NCBI RefSeq assembly: GCF_028765165.1
Contig: NZ_JARADB010000001.1
Coordinates: 124,001-188,000 of the forward strand
Source: Paenibacillus sp. MAHUQ-63
GTDB lineage: Bacteria > Bacillota > Bacilli > Paenibacillales > NBRC-103111
Length of the DNA stretch: 64,000 nucleotides
Direction: 5' to 3'
Below, in pieces: positions 35,539 through 44,962 of the stretch (the first letter of the stretch is position 1; each line of letters opens with the position of its first letter). The position numbers and the translations under genes were made by a program. The notes beneath the pieces are model-generated. The model was not told the DNA's origin. It saw nothing but the letters and a program-made list of their open reading frames with translations, and did not search any database.

Positions 35539-37599
35539 CTACGCCCGTATTGGAAATTTACAAATGACTGTCGTCCCTGCGTGAAGCACGCTTTCGATCT
35601 GGATTTCTCCTCCGTGTTCTTGGATAATCTCACTCGCGATCGTCAGGCCGATGCCGGTGCCCTGCTCCTTAGTGGTGAAAAACGGATTAAACAGCCATTG
35701 CATATCGCTTTGGGTAATGCCTTGTCCGGAATCTTCGATGCTTACTTCCAAGTACGGCTTTCTCACATTTATGTTAATCTTCAGAACGCCGCCGCCCGGC
35801 ATCGCATCAAGACTGTTCAAAAACAGATTTAAAAACAGTTGAATCAGTTTATTCGATTTTCCGCGAGTCAGCGGCAATTCGGGTGCATAGCTTTTGACAG
35901 CATGGACGTGCAGTTCGTTAAATTTAATCCGCAGCAAATGAAGCACCCGATCGACAAGCTGATCGATTTCGATCCAGGTTTCATCTTCATTTTTGGTTTT
36001 GGCAAAAGACAGAAATTGATTCACAATCCCGCTCATCCGAGCAATTTCCTCGTCGATATCGGCCACGAGCATCCGGATCAATTCGGGGTTTTGCAACTCT
36101 TCCGTCATCTCGTCCTTCAATAACTCCGCGCTGCTGGCCAGTACGGCAAGCGGGTTTTTCAACTCGTGTGCCACGCCCGCCGTAACTTGTCCCATTTGGG
36201 CGAGTTTTTCTCTTTGATTGACCTGCTCTTCCAGCAATTTTATCTGCGTAACATCCTGCAGGACAGCTAACATCCCGTTTTGGAATGGTGCCGTTACGAT
36301 GCGAACGATAATTCGCTCGCCTCTTGCTCCAAGAATTGCCAACTCGGTTTCCCCATGGATCGACGGAATAGCTGAAAGTTCCGGTATGACCGAAATTTGC
36401 CGATTCGACGGATCCGTCCACCTAACTTGAAACAGCTGCGCAAATTTATCATTCGCATGCGTAACCACCCCTTCATGATTGATCGTAACCAACGCAAAAG
36501 GAATACCCTCAATCACATCTCGAAGAAAACGTTCCTTGAAATCCAGTTCCCGCGTGAGCGCCTTCATCGTGACGGTCAACTGGCTCAGTTCATCCTTCGT
36601 CTGTTCCCGTTCCTTGAATGAGGTTTCAATGGCATGATCCTGCTTGTATTTCATGGCAAATCGGGTCAAATGTATAATCGGATAAAGCAGTTGTCTCATT
36701 CCCAGAACAATAGTAAACAAGGTCAGTGCGAAAATCGACAAAAAACTAATGGTAAGCGCCTGGCCAAGCCTCTTGACGGGTTGAAAAGCGAGTTCCTTGG
36801 GAATGCCGAGCGCAAGTCCCCAGTTATCCCGAATTTGCTGAAAGGCGATGATGCTCTCCCGACCTTGATAGAAGCTGGTAACCAGGTCCGAATCGCCTAC
36901 GGTCAATCGTTCACCGATAGGATCCTGACTGAAATCCTGTCCAAGAATGGATTCGTCTGAAGATGCGATAACTCTTCCATTCAGATCGAGCAAGTAACTG
37001 AACCCTTCGCGGCTCGCACTCATCGTCCGAAGCATCTCAGATAAATAATCCCGGCTTAGCTCAGCTACGAGTGCACCGTGAAACACTCTGTCTTTATAGT
37101 AAACAGGAACGGCAATCGTCACCGCCATTTCCTGCCTGGAATTCGGAATCAACCCGGAGACCATATACGTATAGCTCCAACGCACATGCTCCAGACCCGG
37201 ATAGGTAAAAGAAACCGATTGCATATCCGGAGAAAAAGGGGCTTCAAAGCGCAGCTTGGACTCGTTGTCAACATAATAAATGGAATGGATCATGGAGCTT
37301 TTGGCAATCGTCTGCCTTGCATTCTCGTACATCGTTTTTTCATCGGTTCGAAATGCGAGATTTTGGCCGGCTATGAGCTGAAGCTGGAGCACCACATCAG
37401 TAATTTCCGCATTCAAACGCTTCACGACCGCATCCGCTGCAATCAAATTGTCGCGGGAAATATGCTCCTCCATCGTATGCTGCGCGAAATTCACAATGAA
37501 ACGGTATATAATGATTGTTGGTATGATCAAAACTAGCGAAAAGATCCATAAGTACTTCTGCGTTAGCCGGCTGGTAAAGGCTTGAAAGAAAAATGCCAT
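35539..37599 (-). CDS. Membrane sensor histidine kinase (Cache-HAMP-PAS-HisKA)
   Basis: 686 residues. A membrane helix (about 15-35), an extracellular Cache-type sensor (about 40-275), a second helix (about 280-305), HAMP, a PAS domain (about 360-460), HisKA with VAHELKNP (His near 476) and HATPase with the N box (LFLNSLDAMPGGG) and G boxes (DSGQGI, GTGIGL). AAAGGGGTGAG precedes ATG 37599. It is the first gene of the operon with the NtrC-type activator and should phosphorylate it on sensing an extracellular ligand, possibly with the co-encoded binding lipoprotein. Confidence 0.92.
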   Translation of the reverse strand: MAFFFQAFTSRLTQKYLWIFSLVLIIPTIIIYRFIVNFAQHTMEEHISRDNLIAADAVVKRLNAEITDVVLQLQLIAGQNLAFRTDEKTMYENARQTIAKSSMIHSIYYVDNESKLRFEAPFSPDMQSVSFTYPGLEHVRWSYTYMVSGLIPNSRQEMAVTIAVPVYYKDRVFHGALVAELSRDYLSEMLRTMSASREGFSYLLDLNGRVIASSDESILGQDFSQDPIGERLTVGDSDLVTSFYQGRESIIAFQQIRDNWGLALGIPKELAFQPVKRLGQALTISFLSIFALTLFTIVLGMRQLLYPIIHLTRFAMKYKQDHAIETSFKEREQTKDELSQLTVTMKALTRELDFKERFLRDVIEGIPFALVTINHEGVVTHANDKFAQLFQVRWTDPSNRQISVIPELSAIPSIHGETELAILGARGERIIVRIVTAPFQNGMLAVLQDVTQIKLLEEQVNQREKLAQMGQVTAGVAHELKNPLAVLASSAELLKDEMTEELQNPELIRMLVADIDEEIARMSGIVNQFLSFAKTKNEDETWIEIDQLVDRVLHLLRIKFNELHVHAVKSYAPELPLTRGKSNKLIQLFLNLFLNSLDAMPGGGVLKININVRKPYLEVSIEDSGQGITQSDMQWLFNPFFTTKEQGTGIGLTIASEIIQEHGGEIQIESVLHAGTTVICKFPIRA

Positions 37600-37808
37600 C
37601 GTCTCTCACCCCTTTTTAGACAGACCCATCATATTCTAAGTATCATGACCCGTCAATGTGAAGTGTATTCTGTTTTCTCCAAACTTGGATCCCTCTGGAA
37701 TCGTATGCGTCTCTGACCTTTTGCTTTCCGCAAGCAAAAGTCCCTCCGATACCACATCGTTCTGTGACCCAAAAAGCTCCGGAGTCTCCCCGACCCACGC
37801 AACCGCAG

Positions 37809-38537
37809 TTACTGTGTAGTGTTAAAATCACGTTCTGACATTAATCTTACAATAACCTCTTCTATGAAGATAAAGAATACGGTTCGAGTTTTTTCAAAGG
37901 CTAACAGACTTGCGTTTTGAGTAGATCTTGTTAAGTAAAAAATATTATCAACTTCAAAAGTTAAAGAGTTATCATACTCTTCCAAAATTAGCATGATTTC
38001 TGCCCCACAAGATTTAGCCGAATTAAATAGGTTTTCAAATGAAGTAAATTTACCAGTTACTGAAAAAACGATCAAAAGAGTTTCTTTATCAACCAAATTT
38101 TGAGCATATGTTTGACTTTGGGTCGCAAATATATTTTTTTTCGTTAAGGGAGCAAGCTTATATGAAAAATATTCCACACAGAAAAATGATGGGCCTAAAC
38201 CGAATAGAACGATTTTATTGTATTTCTTATATATTTTCAAAAAATTATCAATCAAAACAGGATTAAAGTTCTCTATAAAGTTTTTTAATCTTTCAAGCTC
38301 ATTTGATTTTTTTTTGTCTTCTGAAACGATTTTCTGACCTCCAAAATACTGCTTATACTGTTTAAAACTTTCAAACCCTAATTTTCTAACGAGTTTTGAT
38401 ATTTGGGATGGAGATACCTGACAAAAATGAGCTGCATCCAATATTTTAAGATTGTTGTTTTGTACAATAGCCTCTGTAATTTTGTTATGGACTGAAAGCT
38501 CTAGCTGACTTAATTTGTTTACATTTATATTTAACAT
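37809..38537 (-). CDS. RpiR-family regulator (HTH + SIS)
   Basis: 242 residues. N-terminal HTH_6 domain (about 1-75, with VSPSQISKLVRKLGFESFKQ) and a SIS sugar-phosphate-binding domain (about 105-230, with VLFGLGPSFF and IVFSVTGKF). Regulators of this type respond to a phosphorylated sugar and control nearby catabolic genes. AGAGGAAAT precedes the ATG. It is divergent from the SDR/oxidase/kinase/transporter operon and likely controls it. The DNA is much more AT-rich than the genes to the left. Confidence 0.88.
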   Translation of the reverse strand: MLNINVNKLSQLELSVHNKITEAIVQNNNLKILDAAHFCQVSPSQISKLVRKLGFESFKQYKQYFGGQKIVSEDKKKSNELERLKNFIENFNPVLIDNFLKIYKKYNKIVLFGLGPSFFCVEYFSYKLAPLTKKNIFATQSQTYAQNLVDKETLLIVFSVTGKFTSFENLFNSAKSCGAEIMLILEEYDNSLTFEVDNIFYLTRSTQNASLLAFEKTRTVFFIFIEEVIVRLMSERDFNTTQ

Positions 38538-38687
38538 ATTTCCTCTTTTCTACATATTCCGATTAGTTTGATCATAGATCCTGTTCATTTTATATCATTC
38601 ATTTTATGTTAGTAGCCACGATTGTCAAGATGAGTTGACGGGTATTCATTATTTTCAGCAGTTTCTTTACCCAAGCATTAGTTTTAA

Positions 38688-38737
38688 AGAAATTTTCTAT
38701 TTTTAAACCGTTTAAATTATATAAAAAGAAAATTTTC
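38688..38737. promoter_or_regulatory. Paired AGAAA(A)TTTTC sites, possible RpiR operator
   Basis: AGAAATTTTCT (38688-38698) and AGAAAATTTTC (38727-38737) are near-palindromes 39 bases apart, the second abutting the -35 box of the SDR operon. The region is AT-rich, so chance is a real possibility. Confidence 0.35.
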
Positions 38738-38738
38738 C

Positions 38739-38766
38739 TTGATTTTAGATTTTGATGTGATATTAT
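38739..38766 (+). promoter_or_regulatory. Sigma-A promoter of SDR/oxidase/kinase/MFS operon
   Basis: TTGATT (38739-38744), 16-base spacer, TATTAT (38761-38766), about 70 bases before the start of the SDR gene. Confidence 0.6.
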
Positions 38767-38836
38767 GAGTATGAAATTGAGATGTTGAGAAAGTATATGA
38801 GCATAAAAATATAGGTTTGAGAAAGTGGGTGTAAGC

Positions 38837-39622
38837 TTGAAAAATCATATCAAAGATTTCTCGTTGGATTTTTTTAGCCTTAAAGGAAAAATTGCAATCA
38901 TCACTGGAGGAAATTCCGGGTTGGGACAAGGCTTTGCACTGGCACTTGCGAAAGCAGGGGCGGACATCTTTGCAGTCAGCATAGCTGATGACAATGATGA
39001 AACAAGAAAATTGATTGAAGCAGAAGGTGTGAAGTATCACCTTATGATTGCGGACATTACGAAAGATGGTATCTGTAACAAAGTCGCGGAAGAATGTATC
39101 AGAATTTACGGCAAAATAGATATTCTCATGAATAACGCTGGTATTTGTATAAACGAACCGGATGTAACCAAGTTTACAAGAGTTCAATGGGATCGAATGA
39201 TCTCCCTCAATTTAACCGCTTGTTTTGAATTATCTCACGAGGTAGCTAAATTTATGATTCCACAAAATAGTGGAAAAATCATTAATACGTGTTCTTTGTT
39301 TTCTTACCTTGGAGGGCAATGGTCACCTGCATACGCAGCAAGCAAGCACGGTTTAGCCGGTTTTACTAAAGCTTATTGTGATGAATTAGCGCAATTTAAT
39401 ATTCAAGTTAACGGCATTGCACCTGGGTATTTTGCTACTGAAATTACAACCTCGACACGAGCAAACCCAGTAGCTAATCAACGTATTTTAGACCATATTC
39501 CTGCAAATAGATGGGGTCATATTTTAGATCTAATGGGTACCGTAGTATTTCTAGCTTCAGATGCTTCCAATTATGTTAATGGCACCTTGGTTAATGTTGA
39601 TGGCGGATACTTAGTAAGATAA
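38837..39622 (+). CDS. Short-chain dehydrogenase/reductase
   Basis: Classical SDR of about 261 residues, NAD(P)-dependent. TGGNSGLGQG cofactor loop near 25, NNAG near 98, catalytic Ser in NTCSLFSY, and YAASK near 167. It resembles the polyol/keto-sugar dehydrogenase group that includes KduD. I placed the start at TTG 38837, which has GGGTG 6 bases upstream; a GTG at 38825 lacks a site. First gene of a four-gene operon and probably interconverts a polyol and a ketose. Confidence 0.85.
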   Translation: MKNHIKDFSLDFFSLKGKIAIITGGNSGLGQGFALALAKAGADIFAVSIADDNDETRKLIEAEGVKYHLMIADITKDGICNKVAEECIRIYGKIDILMNNAGICINEPDVTKFTRVQWDRMISLNLTACFELSHEVAKFMIPQNSGKIINTCSLFSYLGGQWSPAYAASKHGLAGFTKAYCDELAQFNIQVNGIAPGYFATEITTSTRANPVANQRILDHIPANRWGHILDLMGTVVFLASDASNYVNGTLVNVDGGYLVR

Positions 39623-39657
39623 GAGATAATAATTCATATTAAGGGGAAATGGATACC

Positions 39658-41139
39658 ATGAATAAAGAACAATTATTAACCGAATTGAAGTCTATTATTC
39701 CAGTGGAACAAATCAATACAGATTCTGAAGCACTTTTTGATGCAGCGGCAGATCGTTATAAAAAGTATGCAAAAGCCAAAAAAGCCCTTGATGTTCCCAT
39801 TCCATTGGCCATTGTATATCCGTACTCAGCAGAAGAAGTGAAGTCACTTCTAATGTACTGTAATGATAATAATATCAATGTTATTCCTAGAAGCGGTAAA
39901 ACAGCTACAGAAGGCGGTCTTGAGAACTGGAAAGAAGCCACGTTGGTGATCGACGGATCGAAAATGAACAAAATTCTCAAAATTGACCCATATAATATGC
40001 AAGCAACTGTGCAAGCTGGTGTGATCCTGCAATCATTAGAGGATGAATTGCGTAAAATTGGTTACACGACAGGTCACTCTCCACAGTCCAAACCGGTTGC
40101 ACAATATGGTGGATTATTGGCAACTAGAAGTATTGGACAATTTTCTACTTTGTACGGCGCCATTGAAGACATGGTTATTGGGTTGGAATGCGTATTTCCT
40201 AACGGACACATTTCCAGAATAAAAAATGTTCCAAGAAGAGCTGGCGGACCCGATATTCGGCATATTGCCATTGGTAACGAAGGAACTCTGTGCTATATAA
40301 CAGAAGTTACAGTTAAAATCTTTAAATACTACCCTGACAATCATGTTTTCCACGGTTATCTTATTAAAGATGTTGATACAGGTATTAAAATTTTAAGGGA
40401 AGTAATTGTGAACGGTTTCAAACCCTCGGTTGCACGTGTGTATTCCGAAGAAGATGCAAGACAACATTTTTCACATTTCTATAAAGACAAATGTGTTTTA
40501 ATTTTTATGTCAGAAGGACCGCTAAGTATTGTTAAAGCAACTGTAGAAGGAATTGAAGCAGCAGTTTCTAAATTCCAAGATGGCATCGTCGAAAAAGTAG
40601 AAGACCACTATATTGAGAAATGGTTTAATCACTTGAATTGGACACAACAATCTATTGATAATGAATTCCAGAGAATGGTTGACTTTGGCAAACATGATGG
40701 ATTTACAACAGAGGTATCTGCAGATTGGGAAAACATTATTAAGATTTATCACAATGTAATGAATAGGGTTAGGGAAGAATTTGACAGAATAGAAGATATA
40801 ACAATGCTTGGTGGACACTCCTCCCATAGCTATATGAATGGAACAAATATGTATTTTGTATATAACTACAACATTAATTGCGCACCGGAAGATGAGATGC
40901 GAATTTATCATCATCCAATCCATGCTATTATTATCGAAGAAACATTAAAACTTGGTGGTTCCATGTGTCATCACCATGGTATTGGGAAGTACCGCACCGA
41001 ATGGACTAAAGAAGAGCACGGTTCTGCCTATTATATGTTGCAAAAATTAAAAGAAGCTTTTGATCCTAATGGCATCATGAATTTTGGTACCATCTTCCCT
41101 CAAGAAGAAGGAATGAAATATATAAAGGGACGAAACTGA
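39658..41139 (+). CDS. FAD-linked oxidase, AGPS/GlcD-like
   Basis: 493 residues. N-terminal FAD-binding domain of the vanillyl-alcohol-oxidase type (about 50-230, with IPRSGKTATEGG and IGNEGTLCYITE) and a C-terminal FAD oxidase domain with HHHGIGKYR near 440, the His-rich motif seen in alkyldihydroxyacetonephosphate synthase-like enzymes. Likely oxidises a hydroxyl group of a polyol, hydroxyacid or a phosphorylated form. AAGGGG lies 11 bases before ATG 39658; the ATG at 39649 is only 2 bases from it. It lies between the SDR and FGGY kinase genes, so it should act in the same pathway. Confidence 0.85.
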   Translation: MNKEQLLTELKSIIPVEQINTDSEALFDAAADRYKKYAKAKKALDVPIPLAIVYPYSAEEVKSLLMYCNDNNINVIPRSGKTATEGGLENWKEATLVIDGSKMNKILKIDPYNMQATVQAGVILQSLEDELRKIGYTTGHSPQSKPVAQYGGLLATRSIGQFSTLYGAIEDMVIGLECVFPNGHISRIKNVPRRAGGPDIRHIAIGNEGTLCYITEVTVKIFKYYPDNHVFHGYLIKDVDTGIKILREVIVNGFKPSVARVYSEEDARQHFSHFYKDKCVLIFMSEGPLSIVKATVEGIEAAVSKFQDGIVEKVEDHYIEKWFNHLNWTQQSIDNEFQRMVDFGKHDGFTTEVSADWENIIKIYHNVMNRVREEFDRIEDITMLGGHSSHSYMNGTNMYFVYNYNINCAPEDEMRIYHHPIHAIIIEETLKLGGSMCHHHGIGKYRTEWTKEEHGSAYYMLQKLKEAFDPNGIMNFGTIFPQEEGMKYIKGRN

Positions 41140-41148
41140 GGTGATTTT

Positions 41149-42579
41149 GTGAGCAAGTATGTAATGGGTATTGATAATGGCTCACAAAGTACGAAAGTAG
41201 CTATATATGATTTAGATGGAAATGAAGTTGCTTTCGGTTCAAATAAGTTAAGGGAAACGTTATCACCTGAACCAGGTGTAGTTATACATCCTGATGATGA
41301 TTTATGGGACAGTGTGTACGGAGGTATTAAAAACTGTCTGGCTAACTTTAAAGGCGATCCTGCACATATTGCCGGAATTGGTTTATGTACAATTAGATGT
41401 TGTCGTGTTTTGTTAAAAGAAAATGGCCATCCAGCTTATCCAGTGATAAGCTGGATGGACGCAAGACTTAATAAACCTTATGAACATACGGATGAACAAG
41501 TCAAGTATGTTACGACAACTTCTGGCTATCTTGGCTTTAGACTGACAGGTGAATTTAAGGATACAGCTTCTAACTATGAGGTTCACTGGCCATTAAACCG
41601 CGAAACGTTAGAGTGGTCCAATGATGATGAAGTCATGAAAGCAAACGGCTTGAAAAGAGAGATGTTATTTGATCTCGTTAAGCCGGGAGATAAGTTGGGA
41701 ACGTTACGCCCAGAATTGGCTCGTGAATTCGGTTTAAATAAAGGTATACCAGTAGTAGCGACAGCAAATGATAAAGCTGTAGAGGTCTTGGGCTCCGGAA
41801 TTAAGGACGAGGGATCCATTATGATATCTCTGGGAACATTTATTTCCTCTATGCTGTTTAGAAATGAATATTATGAAAATGCTCGTAATTTTTTCCCTAC
41901 ACTCGCATGTATTCCATTTAAATATGTTTATGAATCAAATGGAATACGACGCGGTATGTGGACAGTTAGTTGGTTTAAGAAACTAATTGGTGAAGAACTT
42001 GTTACTCATGCAGAAAAGCTGGATATATCGGAAGAGGAATATTTGAATTTGAAAGCACAAGATGTTCCTGTGGGTAGCGAAGGACTGATCACCATTTTAG
42101 ACTGGTTGTCTTCTTCATCTTTCCCTTATAGAAAGGGAATTATGATAGGTTTCGATCAGCGCCATACAAAATACCACATATACCGCTCTATATTAGAAGC
42201 GATTTCATTCAATATTAAAAATAATATTGATGAGATGTTAGAGGAAATCGACGTGGAGTTATATGAATTAGTTGTAATAGGTGGGGGCTCTAAAAGTGAT
42301 TTGCTTATGCAAATCATTGCTGATCTCTTTGGATTGCCAGTGCATAGACGTGAAGGCAGTAGCAGTGCGTGTCTAGGAGCAGCTATATGCGCATGCCACT
42401 ATTTGGAGGTCTACAAAGATTTTTATGAGGCTGCGAATAAAATGGTTAAAACTGAACGAACTTTTCTGCCAAGCCAAAAGAATCACGAATTCTACAATCA
42501 AATTAACAATAATATCGTTAAAAATATAAGAGCGCATACAGATGAGATTTTAAAGCAAACTTATCCAATCTTTCACTAA
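41149..42579 (+). CDS. FGGY-family carbohydrate kinase
   Basis: 476 residues. Phosphate loop near the start (GIDNGSQSTK), SWMDAR, and the nucleotide site VVIGGGSKSDLLMQIIADLFG followed by SSSACLGAAICA. Family enzymes phosphorylate pentuloses, polyols or related sugars with ATP in the cytoplasm. GTG start at 41149 with GAGGTGATT upstream. The SDR and FAD oxidase before it suggest the kinase acts on a ketose or polyol made in this pathway; the RpiR regulator would then sense the phosphate product. Confidence 0.9.
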   Translation: MSKYVMGIDNGSQSTKVAIYDLDGNEVAFGSNKLRETLSPEPGVVIHPDDDLWDSVYGGIKNCLANFKGDPAHIAGIGLCTIRCCRVLLKENGHPAYPVISWMDARLNKPYEHTDEQVKYVTTTSGYLGFRLTGEFKDTASNYEVHWPLNRETLEWSNDDEVMKANGLKREMLFDLVKPGDKLGTLRPELAREFGLNKGIPVVATANDKAVEVLGSGIKDEGSIMISLGTFISSMLFRNEYYENARNFFPTLACIPFKYVYESNGIRRGMWTVSWFKKLIGEELVTHAEKLDISEEEYLNLKAQDVPVGSEGLITILDWLSSSSFPYRKGIMIGFDQRHTKYHIYRSILEAISFNIKNNIDEMLEEIDVELYELVVIGGGSKSDLLMQIIADLFGLPVHRREGSSSACLGAAICACHYLEVYKDFYEAANKMVKTERTFLPSQKNHEFYNQINNNIVKNIRAHTDEILKQTYPIFH

Positions 42580-42592
42580 AGGGTGTTAACCT

Positions 42593-43900
42593 ATGGAAGC
42601 AAGTGGTTATAAAAGGTATTTTCAGTTTTTGCTAATCGTTCTAGCGGCAGGATCCATATATCCTCTTATCTATTTAAAAACAAATTATCAAGAAACGATT
42701 TTGGAAGTTTACGGAATAACTCTTGCGGATTTGAATGGTATCTTCTCTGTTTTGGGTATCGCTTTTCTGTTGGGGTATTTTCCAAGCGGTTGGCTAGCTG
42801 ATCGATTCTCCTCAAAAAAGCTTATATTCATTTCACTATTGGTTTGTGGACTTAATGGAATTTGGTTCGCTCAAGTTCCGAGTTATCCAATCGTTTTAAT
42901 TATATTTGCCATTTGGGGTTTTTTCTCCGTATTCACCTTTTGGGCAGCCCATTTAAAACTTGTTAAGCTAATTGCCAAGAAAGAAGAAGAAGGAAGATTT
43001 TTCGGTGCTTTAGATGGCGGTCGTGGTGTAGTAGAAGCTATATTAGCTAGTATTGCAATATTTATATTTACTAGCACATTGGGAGGCAGCACAGAATATT
43101 TTCATAAAAAAGAAGCCCTGCAATTTGTTATTTACATGTATTCCGTTGTGCTGATACTGGTTTCAATCCTTTTTATAGTCTTTATTAAAGAAGATAGCTC
43201 TTCTTCTAATGAAGCAGAATCTTCATCCAAAGTAGAAACCAATACTAAAGTTAATGCTAAACTTTTCAAAAAAATATTTAGCAATAAGTTTGTATGGCTG
43301 CTAGGTGGCATCATTTCAATGTCATACATTGTGACATGGTCTGTTTATTATCTAGGTGGTTTTTTACAAACGAATATAAAAATTGATGCAGCAACTGTAG
43401 GTAAAGTGACAGTTCTAATGCTTTGGATGCGACCGATTGGTGGATTTATTGGCGGTTATTTAGGAGATAAATTCGGAAAGAGTAGTATCTTAATATTAGC
43501 CTTAGGGCTGTCCACAACTTCTTTATTAGCTTTAGTACTCTTGCCAATTACTTTGCCTCATCTTTACTTTAATTTCCTGGTCGTATTATCCGGATTGATG
43601 ATCTATACCATTAGAGGACTCTACTGGTCGTTACTTGGCGATTGCCAAATAGATAAAGAGATTCTCGGTCTTGCAATCGGAGTTATCTCCTTTATAGGTT
43701 ATTTGCCGGATATTGTAATACCAATCGCGAATATTTATTTCTTTAAAACATACGGAGCCAACGGCGGTTATAATGCGTTTTTTAGTTTTTGTGCATTGGC
43801 AAGTGTAGTTGCTATTTTAATAACTATATTATTTAGAGTATCCGTAAAGAAAAACAGTGAACGAGTAATCGAAACAACAGAATCAAGTATTGCAAACTGA
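42593..43900 (+). CDS. MFS transporter
   Basis: 435 residues with about twelve predicted membrane helices, a charged central loop rich in Ser/Glu (about 200-220) and the loop motif GWLADRFSSKK near 60, typical of major facilitator carriers. Resembles the organophosphate/sugar-acid type branches. Last gene of the operon, 13 bases after the kinase, so it most likely imports the pathway substrate. Confidence 0.87.
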   Translation: MEASGYKRYFQFLLIVLAAGSIYPLIYLKTNYQETILEVYGITLADLNGIFSVLGIAFLLGYFPSGWLADRFSSKKLIFISLLVCGLNGIWFAQVPSYPIVLIIFAIWGFFSVFTFWAAHLKLVKLIAKKEEEGRFFGALDGGRGVVEAILASIAIFIFTSTLGGSTEYFHKKEALQFVIYMYSVVLILVSILFIVFIKEDSSSSNEAESSSKVETNTKVNAKLFKKIFSNKFVWLLGGIISMSYIVTWSVYYLGGFLQTNIKIDAATVGKVTVLMLWMRPIGGFIGGYLGDKFGKSSILILALGLSTTSLLALVLLPITLPHLYFNFLVVLSGLMIYTIRGLYWSLLGDCQIDKEILGLAIGVISFIGYLPDIVIPIANIYFFKTYGANGGYNAFFSFCALASVVAILITILFRVSVKKNSERVIETTESSIAN

Positions 43901-43919
43901 ACTAACGTCAATCAATTGT

Positions 43920-43973
43920 AAGCGCTCGCGAATTTGCCGGTGAAGAAATCACCGTTCAATGACGTGAGCGTTT
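43920..43973 (+). terminator. Nested stem-loop after MFS gene
   Basis: Outer arms AAGCGCTCGCG and CGTGAGCGTTT (9 of 11 pairs) enclose a perfect inner stem CGGTGA/TCACCG. T run is poor. Probable end of the AT-rich operon. Confidence 0.45.
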
Positions 43974-44560
43974 GTGCGTCAGATTACTATACTCGATTCT
44001 CGATCTACTTACCTGGGTGATAGATAAGTACGATTCTTTCTTCAAGCAACATAACCAGCTCAATTGAGAACATTCTCCTGTATTGGAAGATGAGTAACTT
44101 TTGATGAAATTATGTCCCATGTTCATGGAATAACCCTTACAGCTACTAACAAATCATATTCAAAGAGATCAAGAACCATTTTCATTCAATATTTTGCATT
44201 AATTTCCAACGATGTGATTGTACCACACTCAAAAGTTACCCTTCTTGAATTCTTTAACACAGGGGAAACAAGAGCCCTGAACTTCTCTCTTTGCCATATT
44301 GTATTTAAACGTTCAAATTTATTATAACTTTTTTTCTACATTGCAACTTTATCTAAAAAAATAAATAAAAAACAACAACAACAAAAAAAAAAAATGTGAT
44401 ATTCCATAATTAATTAGAAAACGGAGCCCGCAAATCCGCGTGGCTCCGTTTCCATTGTTCCTTAATTCACTAGAATTCGATGACCGTCGCGGCGGAAATG
44501 TACTGCATAAATATACATGCGATTTTTCCATCCATCATTATCATTAACTATCCTCGAATC
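43974..44560. other. Non-coding debris region
   Basis: No convincing gene. It contains low-complexity A-rich sequence near 44350-44395 and the hairpin at 44418-44451. The short frames inside have no ribosome binding site or recognisable domain. Confidence 0.5.
44418..44451 (-). terminator. Terminator-like hairpin
   Basis: AAACGGAGCC...GGCTCCGTTT with a TTTTCTAATTAATT tract on the minus strand. It would end transcription of the broken AraC gene or the protease upstream of it. Confidence 0.55.
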
Positions 44561-44561
44561 C

Positions 44562-44880
44562 CCCAGCGCAAGAAGATTTTCGCATCGCTTTAACATCCTG
44601 CAGAGGAGGCAGACCAAAAGCCTTCAGTATTCCCGATTGAATTGCGACGGACTTTCATAGCCTAATGTCAACGGGCAGTCGTTGCACCCACGGGACCGCT
44701 AAACATCATTCGCCTGGCTTCCTGAAGTCCGAAGATACTCATGTTGCAGGATTTTGCGAGTTACTCAACGAAAAAAAAACGTGCGTAATTTTCTTTGATC
44801 CATTGGATCGCCTTACCGACTCGGAGTTTTTCGATATGCATTAAGAGCTCATCACTTAACCAGTTGTTCTGTTTGTCCTT
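44562..44880 (-). pseudogene. Broken AraC-family regulator fragment
   Basis: Read on the minus strand in several frames, the sequence gives KAIQWIKENYA, LQEARRMMFS and GYESPSQFNREY followed after a frameshift by FGLPPLQDVKAM. These are pieces of the two helix-turn-helix units of an AraC-type regulator of the kind ending in GYESPSQFSREYRRLFG. Stop codons and at least two frameshifts separate them, and the N-terminal half is missing. It is a decayed remnant. Confidence 0.75.
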
Positions 44881-44962
44881 ATGCACCTATTCCTTACCTG
44901 GAAGATTAAAAAACTGCCTTTTATACTCATCGGCACAGCATAATCCTGTCAAATGTGCTCTG

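Noticed and set aside
37600-37808. Short frames between the sensor kinase and RpiR genes
   Set aside because: No ribosome binding site and no recognisable product; probably promoter DNA for the kinase operon.
44350-44395. A-rich AACAAC tract as a CRISPR or microsatellite
   Set aside because: Low-complexity run only; no spaced repeats.
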